Counted from the stretch's first letter, positions 23,597-36,552 are shown. The stretch is 64,000 nt of DNA from Tulasnella sp. 424 (GCA_019633425.1 WSUB01000012.1:124001-188000), one strand, 5' to 3'. The notes: generated by a model not told the origin, from the letters alone. Numbers and translations are program-made.

Positions 23597-25081
23597 ATGC
23601 CCGACGCTTCCCCGGAACCAGCGAGCAAGACCGACGATAATTCCTCGCCCATAGGAGGGGGTAATGGTCCCTCATTATCGCATACATCCAATCCAGCACC
23701 CCTCCGTCAGCTACACGGACTTTCAGTGAACGCTTTGACCGATGTGAGGGTCTACTTACTTTGTTCTGAAACTCGGCGTTGACATCAACACCCCATAGGC
23801 ATATCTCTTTACAGGTATGAGTCTGTCAAGAACCCTGTTCAAATCTTACATACAGACTTTTTTTCTGCTTGAGCCCTGAAGGTGACGCGAAGGAACATGA
23901 AAGGCTTGACGACCAGCATGTCGCCCTCTGCTTAATGATCGGCGGATTCTTTCCGACGGGAGCTCAGAGCGCCGTGAACTCGGCTGTAAAGGTGCCCGAG
24001 AACGGTCCAAAACCCGCGATACTCGATCTTGGGACCGGCTCTGGAGCATGGGCTATCGGTGTAGCAAAGCAAGTCCCCCACGCGGACGTCGTCGGATTAG
24101 ATTTGGTTCCTGTCAATCCTAGCTCGTATGTCCATCGTGGCCTCAATTGGGCATCATTTTCTTACTGCTTTCTCGTTTGGTAGCGAGCTACCACCAAATT
24201 GCACGTTTGAAGTCTGTGACGTCAACACGGCCTTGGACCGCTACTCAGACAAGTCGTTCAACGTCGTTCACATGCGAATGATGTTACAGGGTATCAAGGA
24301 CTACGCCACTCTCTTCAATCAGGTTTCCAGGATTTTGCGTCCTGGAGGCGTACTTGTGGTCATCGAAGCGGTATGGACGTCGTTCGACGCCAACATGGTT
24401 CGAATACAGGCAGAGAAACCGACTGATCCAGTACGAGGACCGATGGTTCCATAAAAATTCAGAAGGAGACTGACCAAAGTTACAATCCACTATCTTAGGG
24501 TTTTACCTGGCTCTACAGGATAATGTCCACCATAAACGATGCCATTGTGGTAAGCGATGTAGTTCAGTCCTGAGTGAGAAATGTTAGTCAACGTAAAGCT
24601 TATCAAACCACGCAGGCTCGGCACTCCAGTTTTCTATCAATAGAACGTGTTCACGAGATCATCGAAGAGTTGGGTAAAGATACATACAAATCAGTCTCAA
24701 ACTATTCCTTCTTCATGCCTGTTGGGGCCTGGCCAACGGACCGTGAGTTTTCTGTTTTTTCTTGTTGTCTGACGAGATGGCACTTTTAACATCCCATTAT
24801 GCGTCTCCCCGCCACCAGTCACCGAGCGCCAAGCCGGTGAGCTGATCGGAGACAGTGTTATCCGAGCCCAAACTTCGATTCGACCTCTCTTACTTAATCA
24901 CGGAATTACGGGAGACGAGCTCGATAGATGGGCGGAAGGTCTTCAGGCTGAAGTAAAGGGGAACAAAGTGCACCAGTATATCAAAGTAAGGCAGACAATA
25001 CCCTCCTGTGATTCCATAATGCTGAGCCCAACTGACGTCCGATAGATAATGGTGACGTGGGCCGTGAAGGTGGATAACTAA
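23597..25081 (+). CDS. LaeA-like SAM-dependent methyltransferase, copy A
   Basis: Eight exons (23597-23743, 23799-23814, 23882-24125, 24184-24430, 24499-24549, 24616-24742, 24819-24985, 25046-25081) give 344 aa. Residues 1-40 are a variable, Ser/Pro-rich head. Then follow LRQLHGLSVNALTD, the SAM-binding motif I ILDLGTGSGAWAI, the acidic strand-2 residue in VVGLDLVPVNPSS, and ILRPGGVLVVIE of the class I methyltransferase core. The C-terminus reads VTWAVKVDN. The substrate is unknown. LaeA-type enzymes influence secondary metabolism and development in fungi, but the resemblance is to the fold and does not show function. Exon 2 is 16 nt. Three further modules of the same family lie at 58965-63951 on the other strand. 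Confidence 0.9.
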
Positions 25082-25664
25082 TAATAGGCTACGCAACATC
25101 TTGGCTATTTGGATTCCTTGGCTTCCGGATTACGTGAGCGCTAACTAACTGCACCACTCGATCATTAAACATGTTGAGTTGACCCTCTGCACCATGAGTT
25201 TGAACTACAAAGGGCTTTCAATATTTCAAGTTAAGCAAGGCGGGTCTGTATTGTGACCTTGGAAGGGCAGGGACAAAAAAGCCGGAAAAGATAGGAAAGG
25301 GATAGTGTGTGGCGTTCTGGTAGGATGCCATCGAGACCCGCCCTGTCCGCGTATTGCTTGGCGGTCGTTGGTGCCTCAGCGAAAGGAGTTTCAACGATAC
25401 AAGGGTAACTCCGTCCCCCTCACCCCCTCGTAAAACACCGAATTTCTCGTAATCATTGATAGTGTGAGTCTCTTGCGCAAGGTCCTGGTTGTTAGCTCGC
25501 AACGTTCAAAGTTTGCCAAGCGACACCCTGCAAACAGGGTTCAGTCTTCCAAGCTGGGGTCGCGAGTTAGACGCCCACATGTCGATCAAGGGATAGTTGC
25601 ATACTTTCAGGTTCAAGGATCAATCACGACGTTCAAGTATGAGATAGTATGGGAAAGGAAGAGT
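25082..25664. other. Spacer between methyltransferase and secreted-protein genes
   Basis: No gene seen. A minus-strand open frame at 25218-25502 shows no recognisable motif. The right end passes into the promoter of the gene at 25811. Confidence 0.4.
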
Positions 25665-25672
25665 TATAAAAG
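25665..25672 (+). promoter_or_regulatory. TATA box of secreted-protein gene copy 2
   Basis: TATAAAAG lies 146 bp before the start codon at 25811. The aligned site upstream of copy 1, near 21490, reads CTAGAAAAGG, so that copy seems to have lost the consensus. Confidence 0.5.
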
Positions 25673-25810
25673 GGATTGCGAATTTGGGATCTGTCCAGCT
25701 GGCATTCTCCCTCCCGCCGACCCCCTCTCCTCGTTCCCCCGGCCCCCGCAGTCATTCCTCTCTCTTGCTTTGACATCTCTCCAAAGCTCAGCTGCTTCTA
25801 AGGTTTTGAC

Positions 25811-27206
25811 ATGATCGTATCCTGGCTCTTTTTGACGGCTCTTGCGGCCGCTTCCCTCGTTTTCGCAGCTCCCGCCTCTCGCGACAATGAACTCCAAGGG
25901 GTCTCTCGCTGGACTCTCGAGGATAGCCAGTCCGTCCCTCGTGCCGTCCCTCAGATCTTTGACACTGGTCGCTCGGAACTCAAGAGCTCGAAGCGTGAAA
26001 CGAACGCGGAGAGGTTGGCTCGTGGTTTACCTCCTTTGAAGCCGAGGAAGCTGTTCGGTGAGTGGTCATGAACCGTTCTGTTTCTTATCGTTGCCCTCAC
26101 ATCCATCAAAATCCGGACAGGGAGTGGAACAAAGGTAGATGCAGCCCTCAAACCGCGGACGTCTATCGTTCCCAAGTAGGTGCCCTCTAATTCGTCTCTT
26201 GTTCGTGTTCAGTGCTCCTCATTTACACTCACCTCTTTCGTTATATTTCAACCAGGAACACCATCTTGCTTTATGATACCCAAGGACGCTCTGGCACGCT
26301 GCTCGGATACTGGAGCATCGGCTACACGACTACTGGTGTTTACCAAGGTTGCTACTACTTGACGACTAGCTGCTCCGACTCGATCACGAACCCACTATGG
26401 CACTCTAACGATCGGCTGGATAATCCGGTGAATGCCTTTTCCGTATCTTTACCTCAGTGTTCTGCATTGGTTTGGTTGTGCTCACGACTTCCTCTGAATC
26501 TTTCCGCCCCTTCTCTTTCCCCTCGTTGGTCCATTCATCTTTAACGTAGGCCGCCCCTGCAAACTATCCCGAGATCGGTGGAACTACCCGCAGCAACAAG
26601 GACGTGAGCTGGGATACTTCGACTGGGAACTACAATGTGGCATTCGTCAACGGTGTTCTTGGATGTGGGTTTCCTATGCTGCACTAGCACGATGTAACAT
26701 GGAGAATAACCGATTTTTTCCGCCTTCTATTCATTTTGACGTCGGTAGATGGTCAAGGTATCTCTCCCCAGCAAAGCCCCAACCACTCCTATCAAAATGG
26801 GTGGGTGGTGAACAATAACCAACCGGGTGCCGATCCTCTTCAAGTCGAAAGCAACATCTGGTACGCGCTAGAGTCTTTGTCCCTGGCCATGTTCTATTCA
26901 ACTCATTGTCCCTCGTGATCGCCTCCTCCCACAAATTTAGGGACTGTTCCTCCGTCAGTGGAGAATGCTTGCCGTACTGGATCACTCCCTCTGGAGACCG
27001 TAAAAGCGCCTACCTCGTTTACATTCCCGATAGGCAAAACGTCCTCCTGCTTACTTCGGATGTAAGCAAGTTGCGTAATGAAGGCTCTTTTGAGGACGCT
27101 ATTCAAGTGGTAAGTCCATTTTGACTAATAGATGATATTGGGCAAGCTTGCTAACCCCTGCTTACAGCGGATGTTCTTGGAGAACAACTATGTCTGCCCC
27201 ATTTAG
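25811..27206 (+). CDS. Secreted protein of the ARGLPPLKPR family, copy 2
   Basis: Paralogue of the gene at 21625 with the same intron pattern, about 305 aa. It starts with a signal peptide (MIVSWLFLTALAAASLVFAAP), then QSVPRAVPQIFDTGRS, a possible Kex2-like KR site (SSKRETNAER) and ARGLPPLKPRKLFG. The core domain follows: TILLYDTQGRSGTLLGYWS, GVYQGCYYLTTSC and NVAFVNGV. It ends NNYVCPI. Cys spacing in the core is kept between the copies (CYYLTxxCS; the DCS segment before GECxPxWI), which suggests disulfides. Exon 1 is better conserved at nucleotide level than the later exons. A methyltransferase gene lies between the two copies. Function unknown. Confidence 0.85.
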
Positions 27207-28031
27207 ACGCTCTACATGACTTTGCATGCTCTTACGTACATTGTCTCTTTACCGGACTTGGATCTTGATTGGCTTTTTGTATATAAGATCCGGACTTTCA
27301 TCTTCTAATTTCTCCACTGGACCTCACTCCCAGTGGATCATATCCCGTTTTCTCCTTCTTTCTTTTCCTGCAAACACTTTTGATTCTAGTTATTTGTATT
27401 TACTTTGTTGTCTCTTAGGATGGTTGAGTTTTGTAATTACTCGGCTTTTGTGGCTGTCTTGATTCTAGGGATTGTGGGCTGTTCGCATCTGGGAATTCCT
27501 CAAGACTAAGCCATGTAGAGGTAGTGTTCTGAGGGATGAGGGAATGACGAAGGAGGGAACAGGATGCGTCAATCCATGTTACCAATACCGCGATAACGGA
27601 GGTTTTGCAGTGTCGAATTACTATCATTGGTAGAGCGCTGCTGCCTGAAAACCGCCGATGGTGCATAATCCGTATTGTCTAAGTGTCGGTCACGTGACAG
27701 CTATGCAGAATTTCGGTGTCAGTCACGTGACGGCTGTGCGGAAGCCCTCTTCAGAGCTGTTGAGAGTGGCCTAACGATCGCAAGCGATCGATTTCGGCTT
27801 CGACCAGACTATGACAAGGTTACTCGTACGCGGCCGAAACGGTCGGACACAACCAACTCGGTCATATTCCCGAGAAAATGACGAAAGTTCACGGTTATCA
27901 CCCGAAAGGGGCCTCGTGGGAAGTACTCCAATCGACATAAAAGGTCAGTGCGTCGGCCCTCCCACACAGATACTAGATACCTCTTTCCACCATTGCGATA
28001 GCCTTAGTCCCTGCATCGCTCTGAGGTAGCC
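27207..28031. other. Spacer upstream of glycogen phosphorylase
   Basis: Holds the T-rich 3' flank of the secreted-protein gene and the upstream region of glycogen phosphorylase, including the tandem palindrome listed separately. No gene seen. Confidence 0.4.
27683..27743. promoter_or_regulatory. Tandem 28-bp repeat centred on GTCACGTGAC-type palindrome
   Basis: Two 28-bp units (27683-27710 and 27716-27743) differ at only four positions, all A/G changes. Each contains TCACGTGAC; in the second it is the perfect 10-bp palindrome GTCACGTGAC, an E-box of the kind bound by Cbf1/USF-type bHLH factors. They lie about 290-350 bp upstream of the glycogen phosphorylase start. A role in its regulation is inferred from position only. 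Confidence 0.45.
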
Positions 28032-31000
28032 ATGAATAAGCCCATCGATCCTTCTACCATTGGGCAACCGGAACCAAAGCAACGTCGTCGTCACCAACGG
28101 AGCGCCACTGGTACTTAGCTTATCGCCAATCAGCGAGCCGTGGCAACTCACATCGATTACGAATCTAGGCTACTTACCTGAAGAAACCAAGGATGGAAAA
28201 GAGGTTAGTAAGGAGCTCGGCGGCTCTACTACCTGACACCCCTCAACGTTTTACTGGTTCTGCTCGGATAGGTTTGGCCGAGAGGTGATGAGGCGGCTTG
28301 GAAGTCTGGGCTTCGAGGCGTAGAAGCAGGCGAGTGTGTTTCTTGTTCAGTTTTTCACTTGGGAGATGCTGACCTATACTCGATCTAACCAAACGACACT
28401 CAGATGTTCCATCAATCACAAAGTCGATCGTCGGCCACGTGCAAACCACGCTAGCCCGACGAGCGTACAATATCGACGAAGTAAGGCCTCCATAAGTCCT
28501 TACATAAGAGCCTCGACCTATAATTTTTATTCTAGGAAGGGATGTACCGAGCTATTGGTTACTCCGTTAGGGATGACATGATCATGAACGTAAGCCGATC
28601 TTGCACGTGACGAACAACTTTATTCGGGACAGACAAGACTTGCTTTTGCTGTAGTGGAACGACACTCAAATGCTGTATACAAAGAAGGCTCCTAAACGTG
28701 CTTATTACCTCTCTTTGGAGTTTCTCATGGGCCGGACATTAGACAACGTGAGAGTCGCATGCGCTTTGAACGCAACTGGGCCTAACGGTTATCTTCTAGG
28801 CATTATTGAACCTTGGTCTAAAGGACAACTACCGGGTGGCCGCAAAGAGTCTAGGGTTCGAGGACTTTGAAGAGTTGATTGAGAGCGAGCGCGACGCAGC
28901 TCTCGGCAACGGAGGTAAGAGCTTGGAGCCTCGGAGGATGAGCTCGCGAATACTCAGTCACCTCGAACCACCACTCGGTCATCAACATCAACATCAATAG
29001 GGTTGGGTCGTCTTGCCGCTTGCTACATTGATTCGGGTTCCACATGCGAACTGCCACTGTGGTAAGTTCTTCGTTTTGCCAAACTCTTACGAACGGACTT
29101 TGGTACGATGTTTCTCTGTTGCAGGGGATACGGCCTCAGATATCACTACGGGATGTTTTGGCAGCAAATATCCACCGACGGTTCTCAGGTTGAAGCACCG
29201 GATCCGTGGCTTAATCACGCAAACCCTTGGGAGGTCCACCGTCCTGATGTGTCATACCCTGTCAGATTCTATGGTCACGCGGAGAGAATCGGCGATAGAA
29301 AATCAGTCAGTCGCACCTTGGAGTCTATTTCCATCTCGTACTAAAATAAGCAATCGCCCCTTGAGATCTGGAGCGGGGGCCAAGAGGTCGTGGCTACTGC
29401 CTACGATGTTCCGATTCCCGGATCATACACTCGAAATACGAACAACCTAAGGCTCTGGGGTGAGTAAAATGCGGCTTTGTAAACACTTGCTTATGCATTA
29501 AGACTTGCCCTTCAGACGCGAAACCTAAGCGAGGATTTGACCTCAACTCCTTCAATGGTCCGCCCCTCCCGATTTGATTTACGATACACGACGTATAGTT
29601 CTAACCTTACTCTCGGTCTAGCCGGAGATTATGAGAAGGCCGTCGAGAGCTCTAACAGCGCTGAGGCGCTCACCCGCGTGCTATATCCAAACGTACGAAG
29701 CTCCTGATTTTACAAACTTTCTGCTCCGTACTGAAGTTCTGGCAGGACAATCACATGGTCGGAAAAGAACTTCGTCTTAAGCAGCAATACTTTTGGGTCG
29801 CTGCAAGTTTGGCTGACATCATCAGGAGATTTAAGCAACTTGACGAACCCTGGTCCAAGTTCCCCGAATGTGAGTATGATTGATATATCGGACCATAAAA
29901 CAGTTACCGATGTGGAATTTTATACTAGATGTTGCGATCCAGTTGAACGATGTGGGTTCCTTGACTCTTCGGCAATTCTGACCGCTCACCTCATTCGCAG
30001 ACCCACCCTTCTATCGCTATCCCCGAGCTGATGCGAATATTCGTCGACGAGGAAGACTTCGCTTGGAACGATGCATGGGAGATTACCCAGAAGGTTTTCG
30101 GTTACACAAACCATACTGTTCTCCCGGAGGCTCTAGAGAAATGGCCCGTTCCGCTGTTCGAGCACCTCCTTCCTCGGCACTTACAAATAATATACGATCT
30201 CGTACGTCAAAATAGGAGCTGTTCGCATCTCCCGTCTAACTTGACTCTCCACCCCTTAGAACCAGTACGGTCAATGACTACCTCGTTGTTAATCACGCAC
30301 TCACCACGTTCTAATATCCTTGCAGGGACTTCCTTACAGGTATTCACTTATACTCTACGACGCCAACGTAATCTTATAACGCCCGTTCTAGCTTTGGAAA
30401 AGAAATTCCCCGGCGACCGTGACCGGTTGACACGTATGAGTTTAATCCAAGAGGGATTCCCTCAGCAAATTCGGTGAGTTGCACTACGCCCTCGGCCCCC
30501 TCTGTACACTGACAAGGCAATAATAGGATGGCATTCCTTGCCGTAATTGGATCTCACAAAGTGAACGGAGTCGCTGAGCTCCATTCAGATCTTGTCAAAA
30601 CAACCATTCTTAAGGATTTCGTCGACTTCTACCCTAGCAAGTAAGCATTGCTCGCTTGACTTGTCTTCACAGCAGCTTACCATCCACAGGTTCGGGAACG
30701 TCACCAACGGTATCACGCCGCGCCGCTGGCTTGACCAATGCAACCCCGGACTCTCGGCTCTAATCACGGAGACTCTCGGCGGCGACAAGACCAAGTGGCT
30801 GAAAGACCTGACGAAGCTTGACGGTCTTCTCCCCCATGCTGATGACCCCGCCTTCCAGAAAAAGTGGGCCGACGTCAAGTTGCAGAACAAACAACGACTC
30901 GCACACTTCATCGAACAAACCATGGGCGTCAAGCTGAACACCTCGGCCTTGTTCGACGTCCAAGTCAAGCGAATTCATGAGTATAAGCGCCAGAGCATGA

Positions 31001-32259
31001 ATATACTTGGCGTCATTCATCGCTACATCACCATCAAGAGCTTGCCTGAGAAGGATCGGAAGAATGTTGTTCCTCGCGTCATCCTCTTCGGTGGCAAAGC
31101 AGCTCCAGGATGTGAGTTTGACAGGACGATATATGCCTTCATTTCTTTGACTTCGCCGAAATCTACAGATTATATGGCAAAGTTGGTGATTCGGCTCATC
31201 AATAACGTAGCCAAGGTCATCAATGCGGATCCCGACGTTGAAGGCCTCTTGACTGTGCTCTTTATCCCAGATTACTCCGTGTCGCTTGGTAAGACCCATC
31301 CGGAACGGCATGCGCTTCGCGGCAGATTTCTGACACTCAGTTCAAGCCGAGCTCTTGATTCCGGCTTCCGACATCTCTCAGCACATATCCACCGCTGGCA
31401 CCGAAGCTTCGGGCACGAGCAACATGAAATTCTGTCGTAAGTCCTCCTTCCATCTTCCAGTAGGCTTTACTAACGAAAGCTTGCTAGTGAATGGCGGGTA
31501 CGTTTTGTGGGAAGCCTCTACGTTTGAAACGCATGTTTGACACGAAAGTTGCAGCCTCCTCCTCGGGACCGTGGACGGAGCCAACATTGAGATCGCTGCC
31601 GAAGTCGGAGAAGAAAATGGTCAGTCCACTTGCACAATGAACGCGATTCTTCCTGAGCAGTACCTAAACGACTTGTGCCTCCGTTTTCCAGTGTTCTTTT
31701 TCGGACATCTCACCCCAAATGGTACGATTTCTGCCTGGTCCTCATTACTTAGGAAGGTCCCTAACACTGAATACCCTCCACAGTGGAAGATCTTCGTCAT
31801 AGCCACCAATATCACCCTGTGCCTTTGGATCAGGCATCTCCGGCGCTCGGCGTCGTATTTGACGTGATCGCGCAGGGTCATTTCGGTGATGGGAGCATTT
31901 ACGAGCCGTTCCTCAACACGATCCGTCAAGGGGACTACTACCTCGTGTCCGATGATTTCGGTTCTTGTAAGAAACTTTGGGCGATCTGTTTGACAAGCGG
32001 TCACTGACGACGTTTTCAGATCTCGGGGCACAAGAGAAGGTGGACGAGGCTTATCGAGACACAGCAAGTTGGATCAAGAAATCAATTACAACGACAGCGC
32101 GGATGGGAAAATTCAGCTCCGACCGTGCCATCATGAACTACGCTGAGGTATGTGACTCTCTCAGCCTATCTGATCCTCCATGGCTAGTCCGGCGCCTGAC
32201 CTGCTCTCGATGAACGTCTCTAGGAGTATTGGAACATCGAGCCCCTGAAGTTAGAATAG
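28032..32259 (+). CDS. Glycogen phosphorylase
   Basis: Catalyses phosphorolysis of alpha-1,4-glucan to glucose-1-phosphate in the cytosol. Twenty-eight exons join in frame to 870 aa, the usual length for fungal enzymes. Recognisable segments are [21 protein letters not shown] at the N-terminus (phosphorylatable-tail region), [86 protein letters not shown] and KRIHEYKRQ. The PLP-lysine region is [10 protein letters not shown]. The C-terminus reads [22 protein letters not shown]. Several exons are tiny: 29929-29951 (23 nt), 30260-30264 (5 nt), 30326-30339 (14 nt) and 31488-31497 (10 nt); all are needed to keep frame and family sequence. No inactivating change was found. Known family as GPH1 in budding yeast. 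Confidence 0.95.
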
Positions 32260-35200
32260 GCGGTCAAAGGAGAAGTGAATGCATTACAACAAGTGTCATA
32301 GACTGAAAGTGCGAATGAATATACATGTGACGGGGTTTTCGAAGGAAGCCGAGTTGGCAGATCCAGTACGCTTCCGCTTGCCACGAGATTCGCGAGGTTT
32401 CCCTCGTTAGCCCGACGCAGAATCAGTACGCTAAGCAGGCATCTTCTGCAAACTTTTGACACTAGAAATTTGCGGCATCGAGTGAAAGCTCGCTGTAACG
32501 CCGTCCCTGCGCGGTGCCAAGGCGTCGTCCGTCGGACGCCATGCCATCCTTGAGCGATGTCCGATGTACAGAACTGTCATGACCAGTCTGCATCCCAATC
32601 CTCGATTACTAACCAGCACCAAGTACTACGTCAACTCAATTGGAATTCGTCCTTGGCCATGAGTTTCTTTCCAATCTCCGCCAAGCCTCCCCCTTCAAGA
32701 AACGTGGCCGGATTTCCAACAACGGTTGCCCCATCCCCACTGGGCGTAGCTTAGCTCTGTTGATCTAGGCAAATAAGACGACAAATGTGGTGCCAAAGCT
32801 CGGATAAACTGAGAGAAGATGATGTGCGCATGCGGGCGCGATGATCGTTCCGACCTCTTGGCCCAGTCTTACAAACACGCCGAATCCCACTTATTTGCAC
32901 TGACGGCAATCTCAGTACCTCGATCAAAAGCCAGCCACGCTTCTCGGACTGACAGTTCAACCCGAGCACATGCATACTTTCGGTCACTCAACACCTGCAT
33001 TTTTTTTAACTTCCCGAATCCGAACAACACCGCGCGTCATGCATACAGAAATCCGACGTCATGCTCCCTAGATTGTTGCGAGAACGTAAACGAGCTTTTT
33101 TAGCTGGGGTCCTTACCGGTTCCTGACGCGTGAGGCTGCGGCGGCAACAGGCGGCAACCTAGTTGACCAGTCGATCTCCCTCGGTACCTTCGGGCTGAGT
33201 CGGGAAGCATCCCCCAACAAACACCTAGCGCGATGACTGATCACGAGTCTCGCTTAGAACTCGGTTTAATCGTTTATCCCTCGCCTTAGACTTGGCCTTT
33301 GGGAGCCAAACTTTGCAACGTAATGCCCGAACAGAAAAGCCGGGGACTGACCTCGGTCAGCATCCCCTTACTGCGCGTGCATGGTGTGTTCCCCGAAGTA
33401 TACCGCGAACAGAATCGTTTAGGCGAGTAGTCGAACCCTCACAGAAACGGGCGTTCTCGCGGCGAACAACCATCTCCGAAATGCTCGGCGATGTGGCTTG
33501 CGATGCAAGCTTAACCTCATGTCCGAGTAGGGAGCCATGTCCTTTCGAAATAGACGCAATTGCTGGACGCTCTCTCCGTCGGTTGGGTCTCAGGATCAAA
33601 TGACGCTTTTTGAACGCCGACTTTCGGAATAGACGGGTGGAAAGAGTTGATCCCAGCTGAGGAACCACCCCAATGACTTCCGTTTAAGGAAGATTTGGAA
33701 GCGGTTACTTATCTCTTGCACCGCTTCGTAAGAATGTGAAGGCAAAACTATGAGCACTTTGCGGAATTAAGCGAGGCCATTTTAGGGATCTTTGAGGAGA
33801 AGGGTGCCCCGCTGACGAGCCTAGAGCGTCGGAGGAACCCGAGTAGTCCTGGATCATAGGCAACCGCGTGAGGAAACCTGTATTTCTTTGAGTACCATGG
33901 TGTCGCACTATCGTCTCATGGTGCTCGTCGGGGATGTCAAATCTGGTAAGCTCTAGAAGCGGTTCTAGGGCATGGCTTCCAGCGATTCATTCACCCGGAT
34001 GCCGAAGACAGAACGAACATAATTCACGATAAAATAATAAAATCAGGGTATCCTGCTCACAAAGAAGCCCGACCGTTTTCTATATGGGGAATAAAGTCCG
34101 ATTTCCCCAAAGTCAACGGTTCCATATGTAGCTCTCGAGTAGTACCAAGCGCCCCACTTAATCAAATAGGAAAAAGCGTTGCGCAGCCATAAAACAGGAC
34201 CTATGTTACTGCGACAAACGGGCCGCAAAGGCATAAAAAGAAGCAAAAACCCCGATCGTCTAAGAGGCGTTTCACAGCTCGGAAAGCGGCCAATGCGGAC
34301 ATTGCAGAAGCGAGTTGTTTTTAGACTGACGACTAAAAGCCAAAAGGGGAAAAGAAGGAGCAATGTTGAAACGCGTTTCCAAGGTTTTCCTTTGGTCGGG
34401 GGGGGGGGGGGGGAGAGCTGGGGCTTTGACAAATAAGTGCGCCAGTTCGCCACTAGCAACGTGGAGGGAGAGAGGGCGTTTTTGTGAAGGTGAAGGTGGG
34501 GGTGGTAAGAGGTTTCAGAGCATAGAAACCAGGAGCCAAATTGTGAAGAGAGGTGTGAAGAGAGCAGAGTAAGCCAGGATTTTCCTTAAAAGGGATGCCT
34601 GTACGCCGTACTATGACGCATTAGGGAAGTCCGTCTCTTTGACAAAACGGAGACTCGGACACACTAGTGCCCTCATCTCGCTTGAGAATCTTGTCCAACG
34701 TCTAGTAAAGACCTTAGAAAGTGGCTTCGTTCCACCGTAAAAGGGCGAGGAGAAACGTGAACGTCGCAGCCTTCCCGATTGACGAACCAAGGCGATCGCT
34801 TCATACTCAGGAGCCCGAATCTGAGCTCTAACCTGGCGGCCAGATACACAGAGATCCCCGAGCGCAGGCACACACAAAAGGTGGCACGAAAATCGACATC
34901 TAGAGCAAGGTACAGGATGAGGTGTTTTCTCTTGAGGGTCGAGAACCCCAGGATTCGTTCGAGCGCTGGCTCCTCGAATCGGTTAACAATCGGGAGAATA
35001 GCTATCTCTCTTTCAGGTTCTAGCTTCGGAAATGTTCTTTTGTACCTTTCTACGTAGGTGCCTTTCTCATTGACGACATAACTTCGATGCCAACAAAGTA
35101 AGTAGAAGGGAGAGAGAGAAGACAAGAAGTGTCGCTGGAAAGGAACGAGGGTACTGTGCGATTCCAGGTACAGTGCTATTTGCAGGTGTTAATGAGAAAG

Positions 35201-36545
35201 GCGGGATCTGCCTTTTTTGAATTCGCTTTTGGGAATGGCAAGAGAAAAGAAAAGAAGGGACAAGGTCGGAGAAAGGCAGAACGGGAATATAGGGGTGTGG
35301 CGAAGCTTCGGCCCCTGATGTTTTGTGTGGACACGTGTGGACGTGTATGCTCGGCTACTCACGCGCCACCGGAGAGTCTTTTGCGCATACGTCGTACACG
35401 CATCGCCCAGGAGAGGCGGTGGTTGCCGAGGCAAAGAGTTTCATCACTGTGTGGCAGACGAAACCAAAGTAGAGTCCCCAAGTTGGGGGGGGGGGGGTGG
35501 GTAATCTGGAAGGTGGCAAACTACGTCGATCTTTTTTCCACACTCGGGATTTTCGGGGGAAAGCGACTTGTGTTTTTGACGGTGGCTGAAGCGGCACGGC
35601 CGAAAACGTCGTTAGCAAAACTAGTTCGCATTGCGTTTTGGCACACGACTTGCCCGAATTCAGGAACGCGCCATTTCTATAAGGGGTAGTGCATCCGTTA
35701 TGGAGTGACGCAAATGAGGGCGGAATTTTGGACCTGCTGATGATAGGCTTGTGTAGGCGGACGCGCGGACGAACGCCAAGAGCATGATGCGCATCGCTGG
35801 CATACGTTTTGTGTGATCTGGGCGATCTGAATACAATTCTGAGGGTGTGTTATAGATCCCGGGTGTAACGATTCGTGTAACCATCTAGGGCGACTCCGAA
35901 GAAACACGATCGGGGTTGATGCAAAGAAGCGGAATGGTGAAGGCAATCACGAAGTCGGCCTTTGGTTCGGGCCCTCTTTTTTTTCTCGTTAGCGTGTTCG
36001 CTTCTGCACCCCTAAACTTGGAACATGTTGGAGCGCATTGCGGGCGCAGGGAGACCTTTTTTTTTATTTTGTGATGGGCGTGTCACGCAAAGGCAAATGC
36101 CGGAAGTGCGCGCTTTCGGCAAGAGCAAGCGCCCAACATTGTGATCAACTCCGAGAGAGGGTGTTGGTGGGGCCCGGGGAGTGAGCAAGTAGCGGCGCGC
36201 CCACCGAGCTCCTTATTCCGGGCAAAGATGGCTGACCAGCGATCGAGCGAGTGTTTCTAAGAAAGGAGAAGTGGAACGTACGCCCATTGCCAGCCTTTCT
36301 TGCGCTTTTTGGTGGTGTTTCGGTTTGAGAGAGTGTTGACGCGTGTTGCGATGCCTTTGTATCCCATCGGGCAGTGCATAGGGTGGAAGTGCGCCGGGTT
36401 GCCGAGTTTCCGGGCTAGGCACGCCAACACACGCGCAGCTAGCTGTTGGGGATGGTGTCGGTCATTTCTTGCTTAATGGACCCTTGGTTACGTTTCACCT
36501 CACGAAAAAGGTAAAAATCGAACTAGCCGGCCGCCCCCTCCCTTT
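32260..36545. other. Gene-poor interval
   Basis: More than 4 kb without a supportable gene. It includes a run of 16 Gs at 34398-34413 and another G run near 35485. Open frames at 33292-33603, 34043-34459 and 35129-35689 show no motifs and biased codon content; I treat them as chance. No terminal inverted repeats or reverse-transcriptase motifs were noticed. Confidence 0.35.
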
Positions 36546-36552
36546 TATATAA
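36546..36552 (+). promoter_or_regulatory. TATA box of DUF6593 gene copy 1
   Basis: TATATAA, 139 bp before the start codon at 36685. A C/T-rich stretch follows (about 36585-36680), a common feature of strongly expressed fungal genes. Confidence 0.5.

Noticed and set aside
28670..29350. Apparent frameshifts suggesting a glycogen phosphorylase pseudogene
   Set aside because: All apparent breaks disappear when introns and very small exons are placed; the complete 28-exon frame stays open to the family C-terminus.
34398..34413. Run of 16 Gs as a possible regulatory quadruplex
   Set aside because: Similar runs of G or C occur at several places in this window without relation to genes; they look like ordinary slippage tracts.
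35129..35689. 186-codon open frame
   Set aside because: It runs through a G homopolymer and purine-rich sequence, has no motifs, and overlaps open frames on the other strand.
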